This document shows, piece after piece, positions 18,246 to 26,699 of a stretch of 64,000 nucleotides of DNA. The position numbers and the translations under genes are program-made. The first letter of the stretch is position 1, and each line of letters begins with the position of its first letter. Under the pieces are notes generated by a model. It made no database searches. It was not told the DNA's origin and was given only the letters and a program-made list of their open reading frames with translations. The stretch is from Pyxidicoccus xibeiensis (GTDB lineage: Bacteria > Myxococcota > Myxococcia > Myxococcales > Myxococcaceae), in contig NZ_JAJVKV010000002.1 of NCBI RefSeq assembly GCF_024198175.1, forward strand, positions 62,001 to 126,000. Direction: 5' to 3'.

Positions 18246-19220
18246 TCAGCGCGAGCGCGCCTTCAGCCCGTGCCGGCGCATCAGCTCGAAGAAGGCGCGC
18301 CGGTGCTTGCCGCTGGCGCGGGCCGCGGCGGCGATGTTGCCCTCGTGCTCGGTGAGGGACTCCTCCACCCACGCGCGCTCGAAGGCCTCCACCACCCGGC
18401 GCTTGGCGTCCTGGAACGACTCGCGGGACAGGCGCTGCGCCTCCAGCCGCGCGGCCGTGCTCGGCGTCAGCTCCGACAGCAGCGGCAGGTGCTCCACCTC
18501 CACGCGCGAGCCGGGGCGCGTGCACAAGAGGTAGCGCGCGCAGTTCTCCACCTCGCGCACGTTGCCCGGCCACGAATAGGTCAGCAGCCGCTCCAGCGCC
18601 TCCGGCGAGAAGGTGACGGGCGCCTGGCCGTACTCCACGGCGTAGTGCTGGAGGTAGTGCTCCAGCAGCGGCGGGATGTCCTCCGGACGCTCCCGCAGCG
18701 GCGGCACTTCGATGGGCAGCACGCGCAGGCGGAAGAACAGGTCGAAGCGGAAGTGGCCCGCCTGCGTCTCCGCCAGCAGGTCCGCGTTGGTGGCGGCGAT
18801 GATGCGCACGTCCGAGCGATACAGCCGTGAGTCTCCCAGCGGCCGGTACTCCTTCTGCTGGATGAGCCGCAAGAGCTTCACCTGGCTGGCCAGGGGCAGC
18901 GCGTCGACCTCGTCCAGGAAGAGCGTGCCGTGCTCCGCCTCGGCCACCAGGCCCCTCGCGCGCGAGCGCGCCCCCGTGAAGGCGCCGCCCACGTGGCCGA
19001 ACAGCTCGTTCTCGAAGAGGTCCGGGGGCAGGGCGCCGCAGTTGACCGGGATGAAGGGATGCGGCGCCCGCGGGCTCTGCTCGTGCACCCGCCGCGCGTA
19101 CAGCTCCTTGCCGACGCCGCTGGGCCCCTGGATGAGGACCTCCGCGTCGTTTCCCGCCGCCGCGTCCACCAGCGCCAGCAGCCGGGCATGTATGGGACTG
19201 CGTCCCAGAATCGTCATCAT
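18246..19220 (-). CDS. sigma-54-dependent transcriptional activator without sensor domain
   Basis: A 324-aa AAA+ enhancer-binding protein. It has Walker A GPSGVGKE (residues 32-39), the sigma-54 contact loop GAFTGA (79-84), Walker B GTLFLDEVD (98-106), and a C-terminal Fis-type helix-turn-helix (AAAARASGKHRRAFFELMRR, about 298-317). There is no receiver, FHA, GAF or PAS domain before the AAA+ core, so activity must be set by expression level or a partner protein. GGGGGG precedes the start by 8 bases. It is the only sigma-54 activator in the window and lies about 2.2 kb from the predicted sigma-54 promoter of the eCIS operon, making it the prime candidate regulator; that link is inference. Confidence 0.93.
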   Translation of the reverse strand: MMTILGRSPIHARLLALVDAAAGNDAEVLIQGPSGVGKELYARRVHEQSPRAPHPFIPVNCGALPPDLFENELFGHVGGAFTGARSRARGLVAEAEHGTLFLDEVDALPLASQVKLLRLIQQKEYRPLGDSRLYRSDVRIIAATNADLLAETQAGHFRFDLFFRLRVLPIEVPPLRERPEDIPPLLEHYLQHYAVEYGQAPVTFSPEALERLLTYSWPGNVREVENCARYLLCTRPGSRVEVEHLPLLSELTPSTAARLEAQRLSRESFQDAKRRVVEAFERAWVEESLTEHEGNIAAAARASGKHRRAFFELMRRHGLKARSR

Positions 19221-19423
19221 GTGCGAGCCCCCCCGCCGCGCTCACAGGCTAGCGGCCCGACCGGATGACTCAAGAAAACGGAATGTCCCGAAATGTCGGA
19301 GAACGGCGAAGGCATCATCGTCCTACCCGTCGGATGGGGCGACGCCTGGTGACGTGCCCGGGGACTCACACGGGATGAACGCGGGTGCCGGGATTTCTTC
19401 CCTCTTCCGGGGCGTGCCGGCCC

Positions 19424-19732
19424 TCAGTCGTGGGTGCCGATGTGCTGATCGCCATGGGCCTCGCAGACCCAGTGGAAGGCGCAGGAGCACGCGACGGCGC
19501 GCGCGCGGGTGCAGCACCGGCCACCGAAGTGTTCGGGAAGGGACAGCGCCTCATCCTCCGGGGAGGGGTCCGGCAGCAGGAGCGGCGCGGCACGGCCGGA
19601 CCGCGCGGGCTCGCTGTCGCAGCAGCCGAGCTCCATGCAGCCGGGGCACCGCGACAGCTCGCAGTTGGCACACCAGTCGAAGATTTCACCGGCGCTCCCG
19701 CGACGGTCGCACCCACCACAGCAATCGAACAT
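19424..19732 (-). CDS. small cysteine-rich, probably zinc-binding protein
   Basis: A 102-aa frame with about 14 cysteines in paired patterns: MFDCCGGCDR, then FDWCANCELSRCPGCMELGC, and later GRCCTRARAVACSC. Spacing of the CxxC pairs suggests two zinc sites, plus a Cys/His-rich C-terminus. A strong ribosome site (GGAGG, 6 bases before the ATG) supports it as real. No family is recognised. A low-complexity acidic and Pro segment separates the two Cys-rich halves. Confidence 0.65.
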   Translation of the reverse strand: MFDCCGGCDRRGSAGEIFDWCANCELSRCPGCMELGCCDSEPARSGRAAPLLLPDPSPEDEALSLPEHFGGRCCTRARAVACSCAFHWVCEAHGDQHIGTHD

Positions 19733-19985
19733 GGCCGACCTCCAGGCTTACGTGCACGAAGGTAGAGAGGGGGTCTGACAGGGAGGCGCCGGCGGGAGCG
19801 CTGCCGAGCTGGACCGCCGGCCGTCATGCAAGCGTCAAATGGGCCTGTGTCCGGGGGTGGATCCTTCCATCGGTGAACGCCGGACGCGCCGAGCGTGGGG
19901 CACTGAACCGTTGCGGAAGGAAGTCCGCGCCAGCATGGAAGAAGCTGGGGCCGGGGCCGGTCAATGAGGTGGAGGAGCGGAGCCC

Positions 19986-20537
19986 ATGCGCAGGGGACGG
20001 CGGATCATCGGAGTCTTCGGATCAGGCAAGGAGGACCATGCGGAGCGTGTCATCCCCCTGGTCCGCTGGATTGCCGAGGCGGGCTTCGACCTGCTCACCG
20101 GCGCGGGCAGCGGCGTCATGCGCGTGGCCGCGGACGCCTTCGTGCAGGTGGAGGGCCGGCGGGGCATCTCCATCGGCATCGTCCCCGGCACGGTGGACGG
20201 CGGGGAGTACCGCCCCCGCCCCGGCTACCCCAACCCCGGCGTGGAGCTGGCCATCTACACCCACCTGCCGCTCAGCGGCGAGCAGGGCACGGACCTGCTC
20301 AGCCGCAACCACATCAACGTCCTCACCCCGCACGCCCTGGTGGCGCTCCCCGGCGGGCCCGGCACCGCCGCCGAGGCCGGCCTGGCCCTGCGCTACGGCA
20401 AGCCCGTCATCCTCTACGGCCCCCCGGAGTCCTTCCGCCGCTTCCACGCGGACCTCGAGCGCACCGACTCCCTGGAGCGCGTCGCCGAGTTCATCCTGGA
20501 GACCGTCCGGGAGGCAGGTCGCCCGCACGCCCCGTAA
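19986..20537 (+). CDS. LOG-family (SLOG Rossmann) protein
   Basis: A 183-aa protein. It opens with a GxGK-like Rossmann turn (RIIGVFGSGKEDHAERVIPL) and has TGAGSGVMRVAADAF, the usual second turn of the family. The active-site motif appears as LPGGPGTAAEAGLALRYGKP (family PGGxGTxxE). The LOG family includes cytokinin-activating phosphoribohydrolases and related nucleotide-binding proteins; the variant with a short N-terminus is often called TIGR00725-type. The exact substrate cannot be told. A GGAG ribosome site stands before the ATG. Confidence 0.82.
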   Translation: MRRGRRIIGVFGSGKEDHAERVIPLVRWIAEAGFDLLTGAGSGVMRVAADAFVQVEGRRGISIGIVPGTVDGGEYRPRPGYPNPGVELAIYTHLPLSGEQGTDLLSRNHINVLTPHALVALPGGPGTAAEAGLALRYGKPVILYGPPESFRRFHADLERTDSLERVAEFILETVREAGRPHAP

Positions 20538-20675
20538 GGGCCAGATTCCGGGGACTTCGCGGATTGATACGGCCGGTGCGGCCCGGCGTGTACAAAACGT
20601 CTAGAATGGTTCACATGCGGGGTACGGTCGGCACCGCCCAAGAAAAGGGCGGCCGGGACGTCCCTGCACACCGTC

Positions 20676-21077
20676 ATGATCAGCGCCCAACATCCGCTCG
20701 CCAGCTGGTTCCTCGTGGTCTCGACGCTGTCGTTCCTGGCGGTCTTCGGGCTGCCGCTGCTGCTGTGCCCGCTGAAGTGGGCGCGGGTGTTCGGGTGGAA
20801 GATTCCCGAGGGGAACACGGACCTGACGGTGTACTTCGCCCGGTGCCTGGGCGGGGTGGCGACGGCCATCATCCTCACGCTGGTGCAGTACATCCCTGAC
20901 CCGGACAGCCAGCCGGCGCTGTTCGACCTCATCGCCCTGGTGTGCGGGGCCATGGTGGTGGTGCACGTCTGGGGCGCCCTGAGGAAGGCCCAGCCTCCGT
21001 TGGAGACGTTGGAGATCTTCTTCTACGCCGCGGTGTGCGCGGTGGCCGTCTGGATCCGCCACACGGCCCTGGCCTGA
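20676..21077 (+). CDS. small integral membrane protein, unknown function
   Basis: A 133-aa protein with four likely transmembrane segments: about residues 11-32, 54-72, 80-100 and 108-127. Near the first one is LLLCPLKWARVFGWKIPEGN, a pattern seen in uncharacterised small membrane proteins. It ends 11 bp before the cyclase gene, whose own ribosome site (GAGGGA) overlaps its stop codon, so the two are probably co-transcribed. Nothing in the sequence defines a function. Confidence 0.75.
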   Translation: MISAQHPLASWFLVVSTLSFLAVFGLPLLLCPLKWARVFGWKIPEGNTDLTVYFARCLGGVATAIILTLVQYIPDPDSQPALFDLIALVCGAMVVVHVWGALRKAQPPLETLEIFFYAAVCAVAVWIRHTALA

Positions 21078-21088
21078 GGGACAGTCCC

Positions 21089-24000
21089 ATGCGCCAGCCG
21101 GCCGACTCGGACTCCATCCTCGCCTCCCTCGTCCCGTACGTCCCGGGTGCGATGCTCCGCCGGCTGGAGCACCTGGAGCCGCACGCGCTGCCGCTGGTGG
21201 AGCCGGTGCGCGGCGCCATCCTCGTGCTGGACATCGCGGGCTTCACGCCCATCGTCGTCAGCCTGAGCGGCGCCGGCCCGCGCGGCATCGACGCGCTCCA
21301 GCGCCTGCTGACCAGCTACTACACGGAGATGATCGACGTCGTGAAGACGCACGGCGGCGACATCTACCAGTTCGCCGGGGACTCCATCCTCGCCGCCTAC
21401 GAGCCGGTGGAGGGCGAGTCCGACTCGGACGTGGTGCAGCGCGCGGCCCGGTGCGCGCTGGACGTGCAGCAGCGGCTGGCGCGCTTCGCCCGGCTGGAGC
21501 TCTTGGGCCAGCGGTTCAGCGTGTCCTCGCGCATCGGCATCGGCTTCGGCGAGTCGCACCGCATCATGCTCGGCACCACGGGCATGTGGATGCACCCGGC
21601 GCTCATCGGCCAGCCGCTGGAGCAGGCGGTGGGCGCGGAGAAGCGCGCCACGGTGGGCGAGGTGCTCCTGAGCCCGCGCGCCTGGGAGCTGCTCCCGGAC
21701 GCCGCGCGCCGGGGCGAGGCGCGGGACGGGGCCTTCCGCCTGGAGCCCGCCGCGCCGCTCCAGGCCCGGCCTCCACCGCCGGCCACGCTGCCGGGGGGCG
21801 AGGAGCTGGTGGCGCGCTGCGCGCTGCTCTTGCACCCGGTGCTCTTCACGAAGATCACGACGGCGCACCAGGAGTTCAGCGGGGACTTCCGCGACCTCAC
21901 CTGCTTCTTCCTGCGCTTCACCAGCACCACGGGGCCCGACGAGGCCGAGGCCTTCACCCGCGAGCTGAACGCCTTCTACGAGCACGTCCAGCGCGAGAGC
22001 GCGCACCACGGCGGCGTGCTCCTGATGACGGACTTCACGGACAAGGGCAACGTCCTCTACGTCATCTTCGGCGCGCCCACCGCCCAGCAGAACAAGGAGG
22101 TGCTGGCCTGCAAGCTGGCCTGCAAGCTCATCCGCGAGCGGGACGCGTTCCCCTTCGTCCAGGAGCTGCAGATTGGCATCGCCACCGGGCACGCCTACTT
22201 CGGCGACATGGGCTCGCCGTGGCGCAAGGGCTACTCCGCGCTGGGCGAGGTGGTGAACCTGGCCGCGCGCCTGATGACGCACGGGCGCGGCACCGGCATC
22301 CACATCGACTCGCACACCGAGCGCAAGCTCCAGCAGGGCGGCTTCATCACCGAGTTCGTGGGTGACGCGAAGCTCAAGGGCGTCACGCGCACGGTGCCGG
22401 TGTTCCGGCTTCAGACGGAGGTGCGGCGCAGCTTCCTCATCAAGGGCGGTGGGGACATCGTCGGCCGGCGCGTGGAGCTGGAGACGCTGCGCGGCGCGCT
22501 CCAGGACTCGCTGGCGGGGCAGGGCCGGGTGTGCGTGGTGTCCGGCGAGGCGGGCATCGGCAAGTCGCGCCTGGGCGCCAAGATGGTGGAGGAGGCGGAG
22601 TCCGGCCTGGACGCGCGCAGCCTGTACGGCATCTGCTACTCGTACGAGATGTTCACCCCCTTCTTCCCGTGGAAGGAGGTGCTGGTCCAGGCCTTCGGCC
22701 TGCACGAGGCGGACGACCTGGCCACGCAGGTCAGCCGGCTCACCCAGGGCTTCGAGGGGCTGGTGGACGCGGGCCCGGAGTGGATTCCGGTGCTGGGCGC
22801 CATCCTCGGCCTGCCGCTGGAGGAGGAGCCCATCACCCGCGGCCTGGACGCGCGGCGCAAGAACCAGGTCGTCTTCGAGATCATCTTCCAACTGCTGGAG
22901 AAGCTGTCGCGCCAGAAGCCGGTGCTGCTGTTCTTCGAGGACCTGCACTGGGCGGACAACATCTCCGTCGACCTCATCGAGTACGTGGCGGCGCGGCTGT
23001 CCTCGCTGCGGCTGACGCTGCTGGTGACGATGCGGCCGGGCGAGCCGCTGAAGAACCTGAAGGGGCTGCCGGGGCTGCGCTGGATGGACCTGTCCAGCCT
23101 GGATGACGACGACACGCGGGCCCTGCTGCGCATGCACCTGCGCATGGACCCGCCGGACCTGGCGCTGGAGGACATGCTGCTGGCGAAGGTGCAGGGCAAC
23201 CCGTTCTTCGCCGAGTCCATCGTCCAGGGGCTGGTGGAGAAGGGCTACCTGGGGGTGGTGGCGCCGGGCTCGGGCCGCATGGAGCTCAAGCGGAGCCTCC
23301 AGGGGCTGGAGCTGCCGGACTCCATCCAGGACGTGGTGCTCTCGCGCATCGACCTGTTGAGCGAGACGGAGAAGCTGGTGGTGAAGGTGGCCTCGGTGGT
23401 GGGGCGCATCTTCACGCTGGAGGCCGTCGCGGCGCTGGCGCCGGGCTCGGTGTCGCCGCAGCGCATCCGCGAGGCCGTGGACACGCTGCGCGGCCTGGGG
23501 CTCATCCTCCTGGAGCTGGAGGAGCCCTTCACCTGCATCTTCAAGCACATCGTCATCCGCGACGTGGCGTACAACACGCTGCTGGTGTCGGCGCGCGAGG
23601 ACCTGCACCGGAGGATGGCGCGCTTCATCGAGGCGCGCGCGGGCGACAACCCCGTCAAGTCCGCGGGCATCCTCGCGTACCACTACCTCGCCGGAAACGA
23701 CGAGGTGAAGGGGCTGGAGTACACGCTGCTGGCGGCGCGCAGCGCGCGTGAGCAGTACGCCAACGAAGACGCCATCCACCACTACAACCGGGCGCTGGAG
23801 ATCCTCGGCGTCACCACCGCGTTGGATCCGGACGAGGTCCTCCTCAAGACGCGCAAGGTGATGCAGGAGCTGGCGGAGACGCTGCTGCAGGCGGGCAACT
23901 ACGACGGCGCCATCCTCATGTTCGAGCAGTGCCTGGCGGACGAGGAGCAGGAGTCACGCCGGGCGGAGATCCACCTGGGGCTGGGGCGCTCGTACCAGGA

Positions 24001-25381
24001 GAAGGGCGAGTCCACGAAGGCCATCCAGGACCTGGAGCAGGCGCTGGTGCTGATGGGGCACGGCGCGCCGCGCAACCTGGGAGCGCTGGCGCTGCGCACG
24101 GTGGGCAACCTCCTCCTGCGCTTCCTGGCGTGGGTGTTCCCCTTCCTGATGCGCCCGCTGCCGGCGCACCGGCTGCCGCTGTACCTCAAGCAGCTGTCCA
24201 CGCTCATCTCGCTCATCCGCATCTACTACTTCGCGGACATCAAGAAGCTCACCTGGGCCACGCTGGTGGCCACCAACATGGCGGAGCGCTCGCGCAGCGA
24301 CTACGCGGTGAGCGTGGCCACGGGCTTCTACGCCACGCTGCTGTTCGGCGCCGGGCTGGTGAAGCGCTCGCTGCGGCACTGCGAGCGGGCGCTGGAGCAC
24401 GCGCGCCGCGCGAAGGACCCGGTGGCGGAGGGGCTGGCGCTCAGCCGCCTGGGCATCCAGGCCTTCTTCACCAACGACCTCACGCGCGCGCACGCCTTCC
24501 AGGAGCAGGCGGTGGCGACGCTGCGGCAGGTGGGCGAGCGCTGGGAGCGGCAGACCTGCCTGATGATGCTGGCGACGGGCGAGTTCCTGAACTCGCGCTT
24601 CGAGTCGGCCGAGGGGCTCTACCGGCAGATGAACGCCATTGGCCTGGAGCTGAACGCGCTGATGCACCAGGGCTGGGCGCACTCGTGGATGCCGATGTGC
24701 CGCTACCTGAGGGGTGAGGGGGACGTGGGGGAGCTGTGCGCGGAGCTGGAGACGGGGCTGCGCATCAGCATCGAGGTGGACGACGTGGCCAACCAGTGCG
24801 CCAGCCTCAACCACCTGGCCAACGTGACGGTGCGCGAGCACCAGGTGGAGGAGTCCGCGCTGGTGGCGCTCCGCTCGTTCGACACCATCTGGAACTACCA
24901 CGTGCTCATCCCCTTCCTGCAGGTGGGGCTGGTGGACGCGGCGGAGGCGGCGCTGTTCGCGCTGGAGGAGGGGGCCACGGTGGTGCCGCGGGGCAAGCTG
25001 CTGCGCATCGTCCAGCTGAGCAGCTTCAAGGCGCGGGCGCTGTCGAAGCTGTACCCGTATCTGAAGGGGCCGGCGCTGCGGGTGACGGCGCGCTCGCTGC
25101 GGCTGCGCAAGGGCGTGAAGGCGGCGGAGCCCGTGTTCGACGAGGCCATCCGCGTCCTGGAGGCGAGCCCCAACCGGTGGGAGACGGGCGTTGCATACTA
25201 CGACGCAGCCGTGGCCCTGCCGCACCGCCGGACGGAGCTGCTGGCGCGGGCGCGCGACATCTTCACCGCCATCGGCGCGAAGGCGGAGCTGCGCCGCGTC
25301 GAGCGGTTGGAGCTGACGGACACCCTCCAGATGCCGCCGCCCGGCGCTCCTGTCTCCGTGGGCCCTGGCGCCAGGGCCTGA
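21089..25381 (+). CDS. dual class III cyclase domain, STAND ATPase and TPR protein
   Basis: A 1430-aa protein from ATG 21089 (ribosome site GAGGGA). Residues about 40-200 form a class III nucleotide cyclase domain: metal-binding D48 in LVLDIAGFTP and D98 in GDSILAAY. A second, more degenerate cyclase-like domain spans about 265-395, with RKGYSALGEVVNLAARLMTH. A STAND/AAA module follows, with Walker A GEAGIGKS (about 487-494) and Walker B LLFFEDLHWAD (about 613-623). The C-terminal half is helical repeats of TPR type. This cyclase-ATPase-TPR layout is common in myxobacteria. It probably senses proteins or ligands through the repeats; cyclase activity versus regulatory function is not decidable here. 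It sits directly downstream of the membrane protein gene. Confidence 0.9.
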   Translation: MRQPADSDSILASLVPYVPGAMLRRLEHLEPHALPLVEPVRGAILVLDIAGFTPIVVSLSGAGPRGIDALQRLLTSYYTEMIDVVKTHGGDIYQFAGDSILAAYEPVEGESDSDVVQRAARCALDVQQRLARFARLELLGQRFSVSSRIGIGFGESHRIMLGTTGMWMHPALIGQPLEQAVGAEKRATVGEVLLSPRAWELLPDAARRGEARDGAFRLEPAAPLQARPPPPATLPGGEELVARCALLLHPVLFTKITTAHQEFSGDFRDLTCFFLRFTSTTGPDEAEAFTRELNAFYEHVQRESAHHGGVLLMTDFTDKGNVLYVIFGAPTAQQNKEVLACKLACKLIRERDAFPFVQELQIGIATGHAYFGDMGSPWRKGYSALGEVVNLAARLMTHGRGTGIHIDSHTERKLQQGGFITEFVGDAKLKGVTRTVPVFRLQTEVRRSFLIKGGGDIVGRRVELETLRGALQDSLAGQGRVCVVSGEAGIGKSRLGAKMVEEAESGLDARSLYGICYSYEMFTPFFPWKEVLVQAFGLHEADDLATQVSRLTQGFEGLVDAGPEWIPVLGAILGLPLEEEPITRGLDARRKNQVVFEIIFQLLEKLSRQKPVLLFFEDLHWADNISVDLIEYVAARLSSLRLTLLVTMRPGEPLKNLKGLPGLRWMDLSSLDDDDTRALLRMHLRMDPPDLALEDMLLAKVQGNPFFAESIVQGLVEKGYLGVVAPGSGRMELKRSLQGLELPDSIQDVVLSRIDLLSETEKLVVKVASVVGRIFTLEAVAALAPGSVSPQRIREAVDTLRGLGLILLELEEPFTCIFKHIVIRDVAYNTLLVSAREDLHRRMARFIEARAGDNPVKSAGILAYHYLAGNDEVKGLEYTLLAARSAREQYANEDAIHHYNRALEILGVTTALDPDEVLLKTRKVMQELAETLLQAGNYDGAILMFEQCLADEEQESRRAEIHLGLGRSYQEKGESTKAIQDLEQALVLMGHGAPRNLGALALRTVGNLLLRFLAWVFPFLMRPLPAHRLPLYLKQLSTLISLIRIYYFADIKKLTWATLVATNMAERSRSDYAVSVATGFYATLLFGAGLVKRSLRHCERALEHARRAKDPVAEGLALSRLGIQAFFTNDLTRAHAFQEQAVATLRQVGERWERQTCLMMLATGEFLNSRFESAEGLYRQMNAIGLELNALMHQGWAHSWMPMCRYLRGEGDVGELCAELETGLRISIEVDDVANQCASLNHLANVTVREHQVEESALVALRSFDTIWNYHVLIPFLQVGLVDAAEAALFALEEGATVVPRGKLLRIVQLSSFKARALSKLYPYLKGPALRVTARSLRLRKGVKAAEPVFDEAIRVLEASPNRWETGVAYYDAAVALPHRRTELLARARDIFTAIGAKAELRRVERLELTDTLQMPPPGAPVSVGPGARA

Positions 25382-25382
25382 G

Positions 25383-25419
25383 GTGCGGGTGCCCGGCTTG
25401 CCCGGGCCCCGGCCCGCAC
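25383..25419 (+). terminator. strong hairpin after the cyclase gene
   Basis: GTGCGGG (25383-25389) pairs with CCCGCAC (25413-25419), with an inner GCCCGG/CCGGGC stem. It lies just after the cyclase stop. There is no T tract, so it is either a factor-aided terminator or another RNA structure. Confidence 0.45.
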
Positions 25420-25432
25420 TACACTCGCGGTC

Positions 25433-26275
25433 ATGACCTCGGTCACCGCCCCGCGCCACCGCCTGAGTCCCGTCATCATCGCCTACATGGTGGTGGTCCA
25501 CGCGCTGGCGCTCTCCGCCTTCTTCCTGCCGTGGCCGCCCTACGCGCTGCCCATGGCGCTGGGCCTGTACGTGGCCATCGGCCTGGGGACGACGGTGGGG
25601 CTGCACCGGCTCATCTGCCACCGCGCCTTCAAGTGCCCGCGCTGGGTGGAGTACGCGCTCGTCACCGTCGCCATGCTGACGGGGCAGGGCAGCCCGCTGT
25701 TGTGGGCAGCCAACCACCGCATCCACCACGCGCACCCGGACGTGGACGGCGACATCCACTCGCCCATCCGCGGCTTCTGGTGGGCGCACATGGGGTGGAT
25801 TCTCGACGAGGGCTCCACGGACGAGCAGGCATGGCGGACGTACTGCAAGGACCTCGCGGATGACCGGTACTACCACTGGCTGGTGCGCTTCCGCCTGGGG
25901 CCGCAGGTCATTGCCGTAGTGGTGCTGGGGCTGACGCTGGGGTGGAGCGCGCTGCCGGCCTGCTTCTTCCTGCCGGTGGTGGCGTGGATGCAGAGCACGT
26001 ACGCTGTGAACTCCGTCTGCCACTGGAAGGGCTTCGGCTACCGCAAGCACGACACGCGCGACCTGAGCCGCAACGTGTGGTGGGTGGGCGTGCTGGCGCT
26101 GGGCGAGGGCTGGCACAACAACCACCACGCGTACCCCGCGTCCGCGCGGCACGGGTGGGTGTGGTGGCAGTTCGACCCGGGCTGGCTCTTCATCCGCCTG
26201 CTGCGGGGCCTGGGCCTGGCCACCGACGTGAAGGTGCCCTCGCGGCGCCACGGGGCGCGGAGCCCCGCGGCCTGA
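25433..26275 (+). CDS. acyl-CoA desaturase (membrane fatty-acid desaturase)
   Basis: A 280-aa integral membrane protein. The three di-iron histidine boxes are present: HRLICH (about residues 58-63), HRIHH (95-99) and HNNHH (about 228-232), at the spacing of delta-9-type acyl-CoA desaturases. Hydrophobic stretches precede the first box and lie between boxes two and three (LGPQVIAVVVLGLTLGWSAL region). It introduces a double bond into membrane acyl chains using O2 and electrons from a reductase partner. The gene follows a 50-bp gap with a hairpin, so it has little room for its own promoter. Antisense to it runs an uninterrupted frame linked to the TetR regulator. Confidence 0.92.
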   Translation: MTSVTAPRHRLSPVIIAYMVVVHALALSAFFLPWPPYALPMALGLYVAIGLGTTVGLHRLICHRAFKCPRWVEYALVTVAMLTGQGSPLLWAANHRIHHAHPDVDGDIHSPIRGFWWAHMGWILDEGSTDEQAWRTYCKDLADDRYYHWLVRFRLGPQVIAVVVLGLTLGWSALPACFFLPVVAWMQSTYAVNSVCHWKGFGYRKHDTRDLSRNVWWVGVLALGEGWHNNHHAYPASARHGWVWWQFDPGWLFIRLLRGLGLATDVKVPSRRHGARSPAA

Positions 26276-26699
26276 TTCATGACGCGGAAGAGTCCTGCAG
26301 CATCCGGAAGGCTCCGAGCCCTCCCGGAGCCATGGCATGCAGGAACGTGACGACCGCCATGGCCTCCAGCGCCTTGTTGGCCACGCAGCCCGGTAGGCGC
26401 CTCCCGAGTGCGGTGTCCTCGTTCCGGCCATGCCGCATCGAAGAACGCCATGGGGCCTGTCGTGCATCGGGCGCCCGAACGCCGGAGCATCGTGAGCTGC
26501 TGCAAGCGCTTCTCTATCCCTCGCGGCTGCGGACCGCGCCGTCCCCGCCCCCCTGGGTGAGGCACTCAACGTGCGCAGCCCCAGGTGTTCACGCGCGGAA
26601 GTTGCCGGAGTAGTGCCCTCCACCATGGCGTGAGGACCACGCGCGGCATTTGCCGGAGTAGCGCCCTCCACCATGGCGTGGGGACGCTCCGTTTTCACG
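26276..26699. other. gene-poor stretch after the desaturase, with a tandem repeat
   Basis: No credible gene on the plus strand. A 7-bp perfect stem (GGCTCCG at 26310-26316 with CGGAGCC at 26325-26331) follows the desaturase. The minus strand stays open in the TetR frame throughout. The tandem repeat at 26591-26682 is listed separately. Confidence 0.55.
26591..26682. repeat. two-copy tandem repeat, 48-bp period
   Basis: The units at 26591-26634 and 26639-26682 differ at about five of 44 positions and share TTGCCGGAGTAG followed by GCCCTCCACCATGGCGTG. The period is a multiple of three, and in the TetR frame it reads PHAMVEGATPANAARG then PHAMVEGTTPATSARE. Confidence 0.7.

Noticed and set aside
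19221-19423. A sigma-54 promoter in front of the activator gene.
   Set aside because: Only partial GACATT direct repeats are seen; no GG-N10-GC pair with the right context.
21023-23782. A 919-codon open frame on the minus strand over the cyclase gene.
   Set aside because: Low-complexity His/Gln/Arg-rich translation with no domain; the plus strand encodes cyclase, ATPase and TPR domains with full motifs.
26591-26682. CRISPR-like repeats.
   Set aside because: Only two imperfect copies with a 4-base gap, so no spacers; it is a simple tandem repeat.
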